Shown here piece by piece: positions 9,343-20,613 of a stretch of DNA of 64,000 bases. The notes beneath the pieces are model-generated. The model saw only the letters and a list, made by a program, of their open reading frames with translations. It was not told where the DNA came from and searched no databases. Position numbers and translations under genes: made by a program. Position 1 is the stretch's first letter. Every line of letters starts with the position of its first letter. Source of the DNA: Microbacterium sp. MYb45 (GTDB lineage: Bacteria; Actinomycetota; Actinomycetes; Actinomycetales; Microbacteriaceae); the NCBI RefSeq assembly GCF_002979655.1, contig NZ_PCPG01000001.1, positions 620,001-684,000 on the forward strand. The letters are read 5' to 3'.

Positions 9343-11411
9343 TCGACGCGGAACAGCCTCATCGATGTACCGGAGACGGGAAGCACATCGCCGGGCGCGA
9401 AGATCTCCTGCTCGTCGGAAGGCCGCTCCTGAGCGCTCGACCACAGCGACACGAAGCGGGTCGCGCCCTCGATCTCGTCGGGGAGGCGCACGTCGATGGG
9501 TGACTCCGTCCCGTGCACGATGAGCAGGATGCGGTTGTAGGCCTCGGTATCGGGGGTGGAGGCGGCGACGTACTGGAGGGTCCGGTTGCCGGGGTCGGCC
9601 CACTGGCCCTGCTCCATCGTCTCGCCGTTCTGGTCGAACCAGTCCATGACCGAGGCATTCGGGATGTGCTCGCCGAGTCGCGCGTAGCGGCCGGGGCGCA
9701 ATGCCGGGTTCTCCTGCCGCAACCGGATCAGGCGTGAGACATGGGCGCGGAGGTCCTCCTGCCAGGGCTCGAAATCCCAGGCGAGCCAGGTGAGAGCGGA
9801 GTCCTGAGCATAGGCGTTGTTGTTGCCGCGCTGGGTGCGTCCGACCTCGTCGCCCGCCGTGAGCATCGGGATGCCGGCCGAGAGGAGCAGCGTCCCGAGA
9901 AGGTTGCGCATCGCTTTGCGCCGCGCGGCGAGGATCGTCGGGTCATCCGTGGGCCCCTCGACACCGTGGTTGAAGGCGCGGTTCATGTCGGCACCGTCGC
10001 GGTTCTGCTCACCGTTCGCTTCATTGTGCTTGACGTCGTACGAGACGAGATCGTGCAGGGTGAAGCCGTCGTGTGCCGTGACGAAGTTCACGCTGGCGAG
10101 CGGCCCCCGGTCTTCGCTGAACGTGTTGGAGGATCCGGCGAGTCGGGTCGCGAACCCACCGACGCCCACCGGGGCGGACGCACGTCGTGCATAGTCGATG
10201 TCGCTGAGCCAGAAGTTGCGTACGCGGTCGCGATAGCGGTCGTTCCACTCGTGCCATCCCGACGGGAAGTTCCCCGTCTGCCACCCGCCGAGACCGACGT
10301 CCCACGGCTCGGCGATGAGCTTGGTGTCGGCGAGGATCGGGTCATCCGCGATGGCCTGCAGGAGCGGATGCTCCGGCGTGTAGGTGTGTGCCCCGTCGCG
10401 GGCGATCGCGGTGGCGAGGTCGAAGCGGAAGCCGTCGATCTGCATCTCCTGAGCCCAGTAGCGGAGGGAGTCGAGGACGAGTCTGGCCCCGGCATCGGTC
10501 GCCGTGTTCAGCGTGTTGCCGCACCCGGTGGTGTCGACGTAGACGCCGGACTCGTCCTGGCGGTAGTAGTGGGCGTTGTCGATGCCGCGCAGGCTCGAGC
10601 GGGGACCGCCGATGCCCTCTTCGGAGGTGTGGTTGTACACGACGTCGAGGATCACTTCGAGGCCGGCCTCGTGCAGCAGCCGCACCATCCCCTTGAACTC
10701 GGCGAGGACGGCCTCCGGTCCTTCTTTGCGCGCGTCCTCGGTCGCGTAGGCGGTGTGCGGGGTGAAGAAATTCAGGGTGTTGTAGCCCCAGTAGTTGGTG
10801 AGTCCGCGTTCGAGCAGGCGCGGCTCCGGCACGAAGGCGTGCACGGGGAGGAGCTCGATGGAGGTGATGCCCAGCGAGTGGAAGTACTCGATCATCGCGG
10901 GATGGGCGAGGCCCGCATAGGTGCCGTGCAGGGCGGGCGGCACATCGGGGTGACGCTTGGTGAGTCCCTTGAGATGCCCCTCGTAGATCACCGTGCGGTC
11001 GAGCGGGATACGAGGCTTCTGGGAATCGCCCCAGTCGAAGCCGTCGACGATGACGACCGAACGCCACTCCTCGTAGCCGTCGCCCTGGGCCAGGCCCCGT
11101 GCATACGGGTCCAGCAACAGCGTCTCCGGGTTGAAGGTGTTTCCCGGGCCGTGGGGCCCGCCGACGCGGACGGCGTAGCGGACGCCGGGCTGAAGGAGCT
11201 CCGTGGTGATCTCCCAGACGCCTCCTGCCAGCCGTTCGAGCGGAACCTCGTCGGTCGCCCAGTCCAGGTCGGTGGAGTCGAACACGACCAGCTCGATGGA
11301 CGAGGCGTTCTGCGACCAGACGCGCAGGGTGCCGACGCCGTCGTGCAGACGGACGCCGAGGTTGTCGAGGGTGGTGCCGCCGGGCACGGTCAGGTCTCGG
11401 GACGCGGGCAT
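9339..11411 (-). CDS. glgX: glycogen debranching enzyme (isoamylase-type)
   Basis: This 690-residue GH13_11 enzyme hydrolyses alpha-1,6 branches of glycogen or limit dextrin. It has an N-terminal CBM48-like domain followed by NTFNPETLLLDPYARG and YWGYNTLNFFTPH. The catalytic segments are DVVYNHTSEE, DGFRFDLATAIAR and KLIAEPWDVG, then VNFVTAHDGFTLHDLVSYD. All are typical of GlgX/TreX. ATG 11411 lies 6 nt after a TAGTGT hexamer on the minus strand, so the operon probably has a leaderless transcript beginning at this codon. It is the first gene of a three-gene operon with 4-bp overlaps into glgE and then glgB. Confidence 0.95.
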   Translation of the reverse strand: MPASRDLTVPGGTTLDNLGVRLHDGVGTLRVWSQNASSIELVVFDSTDLDWATDEVPLERLAGGVWEITTELLQPGVRYAVRVGGPHGPGNTFNPETLLLDPYARGLAQGDGYEEWRSVVIVDGFDWGDSQKPRIPLDRTVIYEGHLKGLTKRHPDVPPALHGTYAGLAHPAMIEYFHSLGITSIELLPVHAFVPEPRLLERGLTNYWGYNTLNFFTPHTAYATEDARKEGPEAVLAEFKGMVRLLHEAGLEVILDVVYNHTSEEGIGGPRSSLRGIDNAHYYRQDESGVYVDTTGCGNTLNTATDAGARLVLDSLRYWAQEMQIDGFRFDLATAIARDGAHTYTPEHPLLQAIADDPILADTKLIAEPWDVGLGGWQTGNFPSGWHEWNDRYRDRVRNFWLSDIDYARRASAPVGVGGFATRLAGSSNTFSEDRGPLASVNFVTAHDGFTLHDLVSYDVKHNEANGEQNRDGADMNRAFNHGVEGPTDDPTILAARRKAMRNLLGTLLLSAGIPMLTAGDEVGRTQRGNNNAYAQDSALTWLAWDFEPWQEDLRAHVSRLIRLRQENPALRPGRYARLGEHIPNASVMDWFDQNGETMEQGQWADPGNRTLQYVAASTPDTEAYNRILLIVHGTESPIDVRLPDEIEGATRFVSLWSSAQERPSDEQEIFAPGDVLPVSGTSMRLFRVE

Positions 11412-11417
11412 GAGTAC

Positions 11418-11423
11418 ACACTA
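11418..11423 (-). promoter_or_regulatory. -10 hexamer TAGTGT for leaderless glgX
   Basis: TAGTGT on the minus strand ends exactly 6 nt before the glgX ATG, with no ribosome site between, as expected for a leaderless actinobacterial promoter. Confidence 0.6.
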
Positions 11424-11511
11424 GGCGCGATGTGTTGCAGTCTCATGTCAGGGCGTACCGGGTTCCACGGACGGAGACCCGGCAGGGCGGGTTTCGCGAG
11501 AGAATCGAAGG

Positions 11512-12687
11512 ATGCGGCACTATCTCGATCATGCGGCGACCACGCCTCTGCGCCCCGAATCGCGTGACGCCTGGCTGGCTGCCACAGTGACCGTCGGCAA
11601 CGCCTCCTCCACGCACGGCGCCGGCCAGGATGCCCGCCGACTGCTCGAGGAATCCCGCGAGCGGGTCGCCGCGGTGCTCGATGCCGACCCGATCGAGATC
11701 GTGTTCACCTCGGGTGGCACCGAGTCGATCAATCTGGCGTTGCAGGGGCTGTGGAGGGCCCGCCCCGAAGGTACGGCGGCGATCGTGATGCCCGAAGCCG
11801 AGCACCACGCCACGATGGACACCGTGGCTGCGCTCGTGGAAGACGGCGCCGAGCTGCGCCGGGTGCCGGTGACCGCCCAGGCACGGATCGATCCGGAACA
11901 GTTCGCTCTCCGGCTTCCGGGCGCCGCTCTCGCCACCGCGCTCGTCGCGAACAATGAGGCGGGCACGATCAACGACGCGGCGGCGCTTGCCGCCGCCGCC
12001 GCGACGGCGGGTGTGGCGCTCCACCTCGACGCCGTCGCCGCGCTCGGACATGTACCGCTGTCGTTCCGGGATCTGCGTGGAGATCCCGCCGGAGGAGTGG
12101 GGCTCGTGGCCATGAGTCTCGCCGGGCACAAGATCGCGGCTCCCGTCGGCGTCGGGGTGCTCGTCACAGCTCGCACCGCTCGAATGACGGCCGTCCTCCG
12201 CGGCGGCGCGCAGCAACGAGGCCTCCGGGCCGGAACCCAGGACGTCGCCGGTGCTGCGGCGTTCGCCACTGCACTCGAGCTCGCCGAGTCCGAGCGGACG
12301 GAGGAGGCCGCGCGATTGCGTGTGCTGCGCGACCGTCTCGTCTCGGGCCTACGTTCCGCCGTGCCGGCAGCCGAGCTCCTGGGCGATCCGACGGACCGGC
12401 TGCCGGGCAACGCGCAGGTGCTGTTCCCCGGTGCGGTGGGGGAGAGCCTGTTGTTCCTCCTCGACGTCGCCGGGGTGGCGGCGTCGACCGGATCGGCGTG
12501 CCAGGCAGGCGTCGCCGAGCCGTCGCACGTCGTGATGGCGATGGGGCGGAGCGAGCGGGATGCGCGCAGCGTGCTGCGATTCTCGCTGGGTCGGACGTCG
12601 ACGGACGCCGATGTCGAAGCGGTGCTCGCCGCGATCGGCGACGCCTATGCGCGAGCTTCCGGCGCCGGCACAGGCGCACGCTCGTAG
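11512..12687 (+). CDS. iscS: cysteine desulfurase (NifS/IscS class)
   Basis: This 391-residue PLP enzyme takes sulfur from cysteine as a protein persulfide. MRHYLDHAATTPL opens the protein in the way typical of group I desulfurases. FTSGGTESINLAL, SLAGHKI (PLP Lys207) and TGSACQAG (catalytic Cys330) are all present. The immediate downstream neighbour is mnmA, so it probably supplies sulfur for tRNA 2-thiouridine; a role in Fe-S assembly is also possible. The ATG has no clear ribosome site. A GAGAAT hexamer at 11500-11505 sits 6 nt upstream in the position of a leaderless -10, though it is a weaker match than others in the window. Confidence 0.93.
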   Translation: MRHYLDHAATTPLRPESRDAWLAATVTVGNASSTHGAGQDARRLLEESRERVAAVLDADPIEIVFTSGGTESINLALQGLWRARPEGTAAIVMPEAEHHATMDTVAALVEDGAELRRVPVTAQARIDPEQFALRLPGAALATALVANNEAGTINDAAALAAAAATAGVALHLDAVAALGHVPLSFRDLRGDPAGGVGLVAMSLAGHKIAAPVGVGVLVTARTARMTAVLRGGAQQRGLRAGTQDVAGAAAFATALELAESERTEEAARLRVLRDRLVSGLRSAVPAAELLGDPTDRLPGNAQVLFPGAVGESLLFLLDVAGVAASTGSACQAGVAEPSHVVMAMGRSERDARSVLRFSLGRTSTDADVEAVLAAIGDAYARASGAGTGARS

Positions 12688-12690
12688 ACT
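12685..12690 (+). promoter_or_regulatory. -10 hexamer TAGACT for leaderless mnmA
   Basis: TAGACT overlaps the TAG stop of the desulfurase gene and ends 6 nt before the mnmA ATG. There is no ribosome site, which suggests mnmA has its own leaderless transcript besides any read-through. Confidence 0.65.
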
Positions 12691-12696
12691 GTTCCC

Positions 12697-13794
12697 ATGC
12701 GGATCCTTGCGGCGATGAGCGGCGGCGTCGACTCCGCCGTCGCGGCAGCAAGAGCCGTGGAGGCGGGGCACGACGTGGTCGGTGTGCACCTGGCGCTCTC
12801 CAGAGCCGGTGGAACGCTCCGCACGGGTAGTCGCGGGTGCTGCACAATCGAGGATGCGCTCGATGCCCGCCGCGCCGCCGACCTGCTCGGCATCCCGTTC
12901 TACGTGTGGGACTTCTCCGAGCGTTTCCGCGACGATGTCATCGAGGACTTCATCTCCGAGTACCAGGCAGGACGAACGCCCAACCCCTGCATGCGCTGCA
13001 ACGAGAAGATCAAGTTCGCGGCCCTCCTGGAGCGCGCGATCGAGCTCGGCTTCGACGCCGTGTGCACCGGGCACTATGCCACGCTCGTCGACGGTGCCGA
13101 CGGACTGGAGCTGCACCGGGCGTCGGACAACGCCAAGGACCAGTCGTACGTCCTGGGTGTGCTGAACGCTGAGCAGCTCGCACACACGTACTTCCCGCTC
13201 GGAACGACCCCCTCGAAGGCGATCGTTCGTGCCGAGGCGGCAGCACGCGGCCTGACCGTCGCCCAGAAGCCGGACAGCCACGACATCTGCTTCATCCCCG
13301 ACGGGGACACCCGAGGATGGCTCGCTGAGAAGGTCGGAACCGCCACGGGCGAGATCGTGGATCGCAGCGGGGAGGTCGTCGGCTCGCACGAGGGGGCGCA
13401 TGCCTTCACGGTGGGACAGCGCCGCGGCCTCAAGCTCGGTGTGCCCGCGGCGGACGGCAAGCCTCGCTTCGTGCTCGAAGTCCGACCGGTGTCGAACACC
13501 GTCGTGGTCGGACCCAAGGAGGCTCTCGCGATCGCGGAGATCGCAGGGGAGCGGTTCAGCTGGGCCGGGGCCGCGCCGACGGAGTCCTCGTTCGAGTGTC
13601 ACGTGCAGATCCGCGCGCACTCCGAGCCGGTCGCCGCACGTGCCGTGGTCTCGGACGACGGGGTCCGGGTGACGCCGGAGGTCCCGCTCGACGGGGTCGC
13701 GCCTGGGCAGACCGCCGTGCTCTACGTCGGCACCCGGGTGCTCGGGCAGTTCACGATCGACACCACGGTGTCGGCGGTGCCTGTCGGCGCGTAG
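12697..13794 (+). CDS. mnmA: tRNA-specific 2-thiouridylase
   Basis: This 365-residue enzyme thiolates U34 of Lys, Glu and Gln tRNAs using ATP and persulfide sulfur. The PP-loop SGGVDS (residues 8-13) binds [11 protein letters not shown] supplies the nucleophile Cys98, and [11 protein letters not shown] gives the partner Cys198. [10 protein letters not shown] and the C-terminal beta-barrel region are also present. Length and motif order are normal. The sulfur source is likely the desulfurase encoded just upstream. The start follows a TAGACT -10 at leaderless spacing. ligA follows after about 40 bp with its own matching hexamer. Confidence 0.96.
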   Translation: MRILAAMSGGVDSAVAAARAVEAGHDVVGVHLALSRAGGTLRTGSRGCCTIEDALDARRAADLLGIPFYVWDFSERFRDDVIEDFISEYQAGRTPNPCMRCNEKIKFAALLERAIELGFDAVCTGHYATLVDGADGLELHRASDNAKDQSYVLGVLNAEQLAHTYFPLGTTPSKAIVRAEAAARGLTVAQKPDSHDICFIPDGDTRGWLAEKVGTATGEIVDRSGEVVGSHEGAHAFTVGQRRGLKLGVPAADGKPRFVLEVRPVSNTVVVGPKEALAIAEIAGERFSWAGAAPTESSFECHVQIRAHSEPVAARAVVSDDGVRVTPEVPLDGVAPGQTAVLYVGTRVLGQFTIDTTVSAVPVGA

Positions 13795-13820
13795 ACCCCA
13801 TCGGTGTCGGTGCCCGCTCG

Positions 13821-16630
<2,810 letters not shown>

Positions 16631-16653
16631 TCCGAACCGCGCGCGATGCGGCG

Positions 16654-18498
16654 TCAGCTCTTGTGACGGGGCTTGCGGAACGGCTTCTCGTCGCGGCTGT
16701 CGCGAGCCGGTCGCTCGTCGCGGTCACGACGCTCGAACCGGTCTCCCGCGTCGCGTCCACCTTCACGCGGGCCGCTGCGGCGCGCGCCGGCGGGGCCGCG
16801 GTCGGGCTTGATCTCGATCAACCGACCGGAGATGCGGGTGTCGCGAAGCTTCTCCAGGACGGTCGGACTCATGTTCGCCGGAAGCTCGACGACCGAGAAG
16901 TCGGGACGGATGTTGATCGCGCCGAAGTCGTCACGGCCGAGGCCGCCTTCGTTCGCGAGGGCACCGACGATCTGGCGCGGTTCGACCCGATGACGGCGAC
17001 CGACCTCGATGCGGTATGCCGTGTAGTCGCCGCGACCTCGACGCTCACGCGGTTCGCGGGACTCACGCGCGTCCCGTCCCGTGCGCTCGCGCGGAGGGCG
17101 ATTATCTGCTTCGACAGCCTTCGTCAGCGGATCGTTGGCCGGGTCCAGGAGCAGCGGCTTGTCGCCCTGAGCGACCACGGCGAGAGCTGCTGCCACGTCG
17201 GCCTCGGGGACGTCGTGGTGGCGGACGTAGTGGGCGACGATGTCGCGGAAAGCGTCGATGCGGCCGGTCTCCGACAGTGCGGTGGTGATCGCGTCGTCGA
17301 AGCGGTTCAGACGCGTGGTGTTCACGTCCTCCGTGCTAGGCAGCTGCATCTGGGCGGGCTGCTGACGGGTGGCCTTCTCGATGTGCTTCAGGAGGTAGCG
17401 CTCGCGCGGGGTGATGAAGCTGATCGCATCGCCCGATCGTCCCGCACGACCCGTGCGACCGATGCGGTGCACGTACGACTCGGTGTCGGTGGGGATGTCG
17501 AAGTTGACGACGTGGCTGATGCGCTCGACGTCGAGACCGCGAGCGGCCACGTCGGTCGCGACGAGGATGTCGAGTTTGCCGTCCTTGAGCTGGTTGACAC
17601 TACGCTCGCGCTGCACCTGGGGCACGTCGCCGTTGATCGCGGCTGCGGAGTATCCCCGGGCCCGCAGCTTCTCGGCCAGCGTCTCGGTCTCGTTCTTGGT
17701 GCGCACGAAGACGATCATCCCGTCGAAGTTCTCGACCTCGAGGATGCGGGTGAGCGCATCGACCTTCTGCGCATACGACACGACGAGGTAGCGCTGCGTG
17801 ATGTTCGTGCCGGTGGCAGTCTTGGACTTGATGCTGATCTCTTCCGGCTCACGCAGGTACTTCTGCGCGAGTCGACGGATCTGCGGCGGCATCGTGGCCG
17901 AGAACAGCGCGACCTGCTTCTCCTCCGGGGTCTGCGCGAGGATCTGCTCGACGTCTTCCGCGAAGCCCATCTTCAGCATCTCATCGGCCTCATCGAGCAC
18001 CAGATACTTCAACTCGGACAGGTCGAGTGTGCCCTTGGCGAGGTGGTCCATGATTCGGCCGGGCGTACCGACGATGACGTGGACACCGCGTCGCAGCGCG
18101 GACAGCTGCACGCCGTAGCCCTGTCCGCCGTAGACGGGGAGGACGTGCACGCCCTTCATCTTCGAGGCATAGGACTCGAATGCCTCGCACACCTGGAGTG
18201 CGAGCTCACGGGTGGGAGCGAGCACGAGCGCCTGCGGGATCTTCTGGGAGACATCGAGGCGTTCGAGGACGGGAAGCGCGAAAGCGGCGGTCTTACCCGT
18301 TCCGGTCTGTGCCTGGCCGACTACGTCGCGGCCGGCGAGAAGCGTTGGAATGGTCGCCGCCTGGATGGGCGACGGGGTCTCGTAGCCGAGGTCCTTGATG
18401 GCTTTGAGGACGGGCCCGGTGATGCCGAGCTCCTCGAATCCGGGGGTCGCGGGGGAGTCCTCGGGGGCGTCGGTCAGCACTGCATCTTCAGGGGTCAC
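16654..18498 (-). CDS. DEAD-box ATP-dependent RNA helicase (DeaD/CsdA-like)
   Basis: This 614-residue cytoplasmic helicase has all the core motifs: the GFEELGI Q-motif, AQTGTGKT, PTRELA, GTPGR, DEAD, SAT, ATDVAARGLDVERI and HRIGRTGRAG. A C-terminal DbpA-type RNA-binding domain (about 475-560) precedes an Arg/Asp-rich tail of about 45 residues. This architecture matches DeaD/CsdA, which remodel structured RNA during cold stress and ribosome assembly. The GTG start lies 6 nt after a minus-strand TACCCT hexamer, so the message is probably leaderless; a weak TGGGAAG purine run also lies there. Confidence 0.93.
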   Translation of the reverse strand: MTPEDAVLTDAPEDSPATPGFEELGITGPVLKAIKDLGYETPSPIQAATIPTLLAGRDVVGQAQTGTGKTAAFALPVLERLDVSQKIPQALVLAPTRELALQVCEAFESYASKMKGVHVLPVYGGQGYGVQLSALRRGVHVIVGTPGRIMDHLAKGTLDLSELKYLVLDEADEMLKMGFAEDVEQILAQTPEEKQVALFSATMPPQIRRLAQKYLREPEEISIKSKTATGTNITQRYLVVSYAQKVDALTRILEVENFDGMIVFVRTKNETETLAEKLRARGYSAAAINGDVPQVQRERSVNQLKDGKLDILVATDVAARGLDVERISHVVNFDIPTDTESYVHRIGRTGRAGRSGDAISFITPRERYLLKHIEKATRQQPAQMQLPSTEDVNTTRLNRFDDAITTALSETGRIDAFRDIVAHYVRHHDVPEADVAAALAVVAQGDKPLLLDPANDPLTKAVEADNRPPRERTGRDARESREPRERRGRGDYTAYRIEVGRRHRVEPRQIVGALANEGGLGRDDFGAINIRPDFSVVELPANMSPTVLEKLRDTRISGRLIEIKPDRGPAGARRSGPREGGRDAGDRFERRDRDERPARDSRDEKPFRKPRHKS

Positions 18499-18504
18499 TT
18501 CCCA

Positions 18505-18510
18505 AGGGTA
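18505..18510 (-). promoter_or_regulatory. -10 hexamer TACCCT for the DEAD-box helicase
   Basis: TACCCT on the minus strand ends 6 nt before the GTG start at 18498, at the leaderless spacing shared by many genes in this window. Confidence 0.55.
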
Positions 18511-18545
18511 GCGCGCTGCGGCGCTCGGCGCCTGTGAGGACGACC

Positions 18546-20246
18546 TCAGGCGCCGGTGGTCAGGGCGAGCAGCTTCTCCTTGACCTGACGTCGGAGCACC
18601 TTCCCGATCAGCGATTTGGGGAGCTCGTCGACCACGAACACACGACGCGGCACCTTGTACGGAGTGAGGATGCTGCGGGCGAAATCTCGGATCGCCTCCA
18701 CATCGACATCGGTTCCGGCATCCACGACGATGGCGGCGACGACCTCCTCGCCGGAGTGCTCGCTCGGCAACCCGACGACCGCGGCATCCGCGACCTGGGG
18801 GTGCTGGCGCAGCGCGTTCTCGACCTCGGTGGGCGCGACGTTGAAGCCGCCGGTGATGATGAGCTCCTTGATGCGATCGACGATGCGGACGAATCCGGCG
18901 TCGTCGATCGTGACGATGTCACCGGTCCGGTACCAGCCGTCGACAAAGACGGCTTCCGTCTCCTCGGGCTTGCCGTAATACCCCGAGAACACCTGGGGGC
19001 CGCGCACGACGAGTTCTCCGGCTGATCCGGCCGGGACGTCTTCGCTCGGGTTCTCCGGGTCGACGACACGGCATTCGGTCCCGGGCAGGGGGAGCCCGAC
19101 CGTGCCGGGCTCGCGGTTGTCCGCGACCGGGTTCGCCATCAGGACGGGCGAGCACTCGCTCAGTCCGTAGCCCTCGACGAGGTAGCCATGCGTGGCCTCT
19201 TCGAAGGGGACGACCAGCTCGTGCGGCAGTGCCATGGCGCCGGAGATCGCGACCTCGATGCCGTCGAGCGACACACCCTTCTCCTTCGCTGCGGCGAGGA
19301 GGCGGTCCGCGATGGGCGGCACGAGTGGGAGGAATGTCGCGGGGTGCTTCTTGACGACGTCGAGCACGAGGTCCGGATCGAACTTGGGGAACAGCACGAG
19401 TCGGGCGCCCATCGACATCGCGAATGTGAGGCAGAGCGTGAGGCCGTAGGCGTGGAACATCGGCAGGACCGCATAGACCACGCAGCCCTTGCCGCGCTGG
19501 ATCGACGGCACCCAGGCCTGAGCCTGCGCGGCGTTGGCGAGCAGGTTGCGGTGTGTGAGGGCCGCGCCCTTCGGCGTTCCCGTGGTACCGGACGTGTACT
19601 GGATGATCGCGAGATCGTCGGTGCGCGGCATCGGATGTGAGGCGGGGATCGGCTCGGAGGCCAGGAGAGAATCCCACGCGACGGTACCGCGCACCTTCTC
19701 GGTCAACGCCGCGCGCGACTCGCGAGCCTTGGCGACCGGGAGCCGCAGCGCGAAACGGGTGACGAACGGCATGGCGCGGGTCACGTCGACGGAGATGAGG
19801 TTCGTGACGGCCAGATCCGTCGGGAACTCCTGCACCGTGGACACGACCTTGTTCCACACGATCGCGTGCTTCGCGCCGTGATCCTCGAACTGCTTGCGCA
19901 GTTCGCGAGGGGTATAGAGAGGGTTGTGCTCGACGGCGACAGCGCCGAGACGGAGTACCGCGTAGAAGGCCACGATGTGCTGGGGGCAGTTCGGTAGAAC
20001 GATGGCGACCGGGTCTCCTGCGCGGACCCCGAGGTCGCGAAGTCCTGCTGCGGCGCGGTCGATCGCCGACTGCAGCTGTGCGTAGGTGGTCTCGCGGCCG
20101 AAGAACTGCAGGGCGGGAGCGTCCGGGTAGTCGCGGGCCGAAGCGGCGACGATGTCGACGAGCGAGCCGTCCACGGGAGGGAGGTCGTCGGGGACTCCTG
20201 CGGCATAGCTGGCGATCCACGGGCGAGGGGGCTGGAACGTGCTCAC
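18546..20246 (-). CDS. fadD: long-chain fatty acid--CoA ligase
   Basis: This 566-residue AMP-forming acyl-CoA synthetase activates fatty acids with ATP and CoA. The P-loop YTSGTTGTPKGAALTHRN, the VEGYGLSECSP motif, GWYRTGDI, and the C-terminal PKSLIGKVLRRQV with the catalytic Lys are all present. It lacks a membrane span. GTG 20246 is chosen because a minus-strand TATGCT hexamer ends 6 nt before it. A longer reading to 20300 would begin upstream of that promoter and run almost into the divergent gatC control region. Chain-length preference cannot be read from sequence. Confidence 0.92.
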   Translation of the reverse strand: MSTFQPPRPWIASYAAGVPDDLPPVDGSLVDIVAASARDYPDAPALQFFGRETTYAQLQSAIDRAAAGLRDLGVRAGDPVAIVLPNCPQHIVAFYAVLRLGAVAVEHNPLYTPRELRKQFEDHGAKHAIVWNKVVSTVQEFPTDLAVTNLISVDVTRAMPFVTRFALRLPVAKARESRAALTEKVRGTVAWDSLLASEPIPASHPMPRTDDLAIIQYTSGTTGTPKGAALTHRNLLANAAQAQAWVPSIQRGKGCVVYAVLPMFHAYGLTLCLTFAMSMGARLVLFPKFDPDLVLDVVKKHPATFLPLVPPIADRLLAAAKEKGVSLDGIEVAISGAMALPHELVVPFEEATHGYLVEGYGLSECSPVLMANPVADNREPGTVGLPLPGTECRVVDPENPSEDVPAGSAGELVVRGPQVFSGYYGKPEETEAVFVDGWYRTGDIVTIDDAGFVRIVDRIKELIITGGFNVAPTEVENALRQHPQVADAAVVGLPSEHSGEEVVAAIVVDAGTDVDVEAIRDFARSILTPYKVPRRVFVVDELPKSLIGKVLRRQVKEKLLALTTGA

Positions 20247-20252
20247 CCGCCC

Positions 20253-20258
20253 AGCATA
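20253..20258 (-). promoter_or_regulatory. -10 hexamer TATGCT for leaderless fadD
   Basis: TATGCT on the minus strand ends 6 nt before the GTG at 20246. It decides that start over the more distal in-frame ATG. Confidence 0.6.
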
Positions 20259-20301
20259 TGTCGACCGACTCGCGGGGCAGGGGAGTTCGGAGTGCGGCAA
20301 C

Positions 20302-20307
20302 TAGACT
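20302..20307 (+). promoter_or_regulatory. -10 hexamer TAGACT for the gatCAB operon
   Basis: TAGACT ends 6 nt before the gatC GTG. The spacer GGAGGG happens to resemble a ribosome site but abuts the codon, so leaderless initiation is more likely. Confidence 0.6.
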
Positions 20308-20313
20308 GGAGGG

Positions 20314-20613
20314 GTGTCTGAAATCACCCCTGAACTCGTGCGCCATCTCGGTGTGCTCGCACGCATCCAGCTGAACGACGACGAGGTGTCGCGGCTCACG
20401 GGCCAGCTCGACGCGATCGTCGACAACATCGCGAAGGTCTCGGAGGTTGCGACAGATGATGTCGTCGCGACGAGCCACCCGATCCCGCTGAGCAATGTCT
20501 TCCGACCGGATGTGGTCGGGCAGACGCTCACGCACGAGCAGGTGCTGCAGAACGCTCCGGACGCCGCGGACGGCCGCTTCCGGGTCACCGCGATCCTGGG
20601 AGAAGAGCAGTGA
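20314..20613 (+). CDS. gatC: Asp-tRNA(Asn)/Glu-tRNA(Gln) amidotransferase subunit C
   Basis: This 99-residue subunit of the GatCAB complex wraps around GatA and links it to GatB. Family features seen are [21 protein letters not shown] at the N-terminus and the C-terminal [11 protein letters not shown]. It has no enzymatic motif of its own, as expected. It is the first gene of gatC-gatA-gatB: its TGA overlaps the gatA GTG, and gatA overlaps gatB, so the subunits should be made in balance. In actinobacteria the complex makes Gln-tRNA(Gln) from mischarged Glu-tRNA, and in many cases Asn-tRNA(Asn). Confidence 0.95.
   Translation: MSEITPELVRHLGVLARIQLNDDEVSRLTGQLDAIVDNIAKVSEVATDDVVATSHPIPLSNVFRPDVVGQTLTHEQVLQNAPDAADGRFRVTAILGEEQ

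Noticed and set aside
5420..11567. Very long open frames on the plus strand opposite glgB, glgE and glgX (up to about 690 codons)
   Set aside because: They lie exactly antisense to enzymes with full motif sets, have Arg/Gly/Val-rich composition without recognisable domains, and are expected shadows in GC-rich DNA.
16663..18537. A 624-codon plus-strand frame opposite the DEAD-box helicase
   Set aside because: It is the mirror of a well-supported helicase gene, with no ribosome site, no domain and shadow-type composition.
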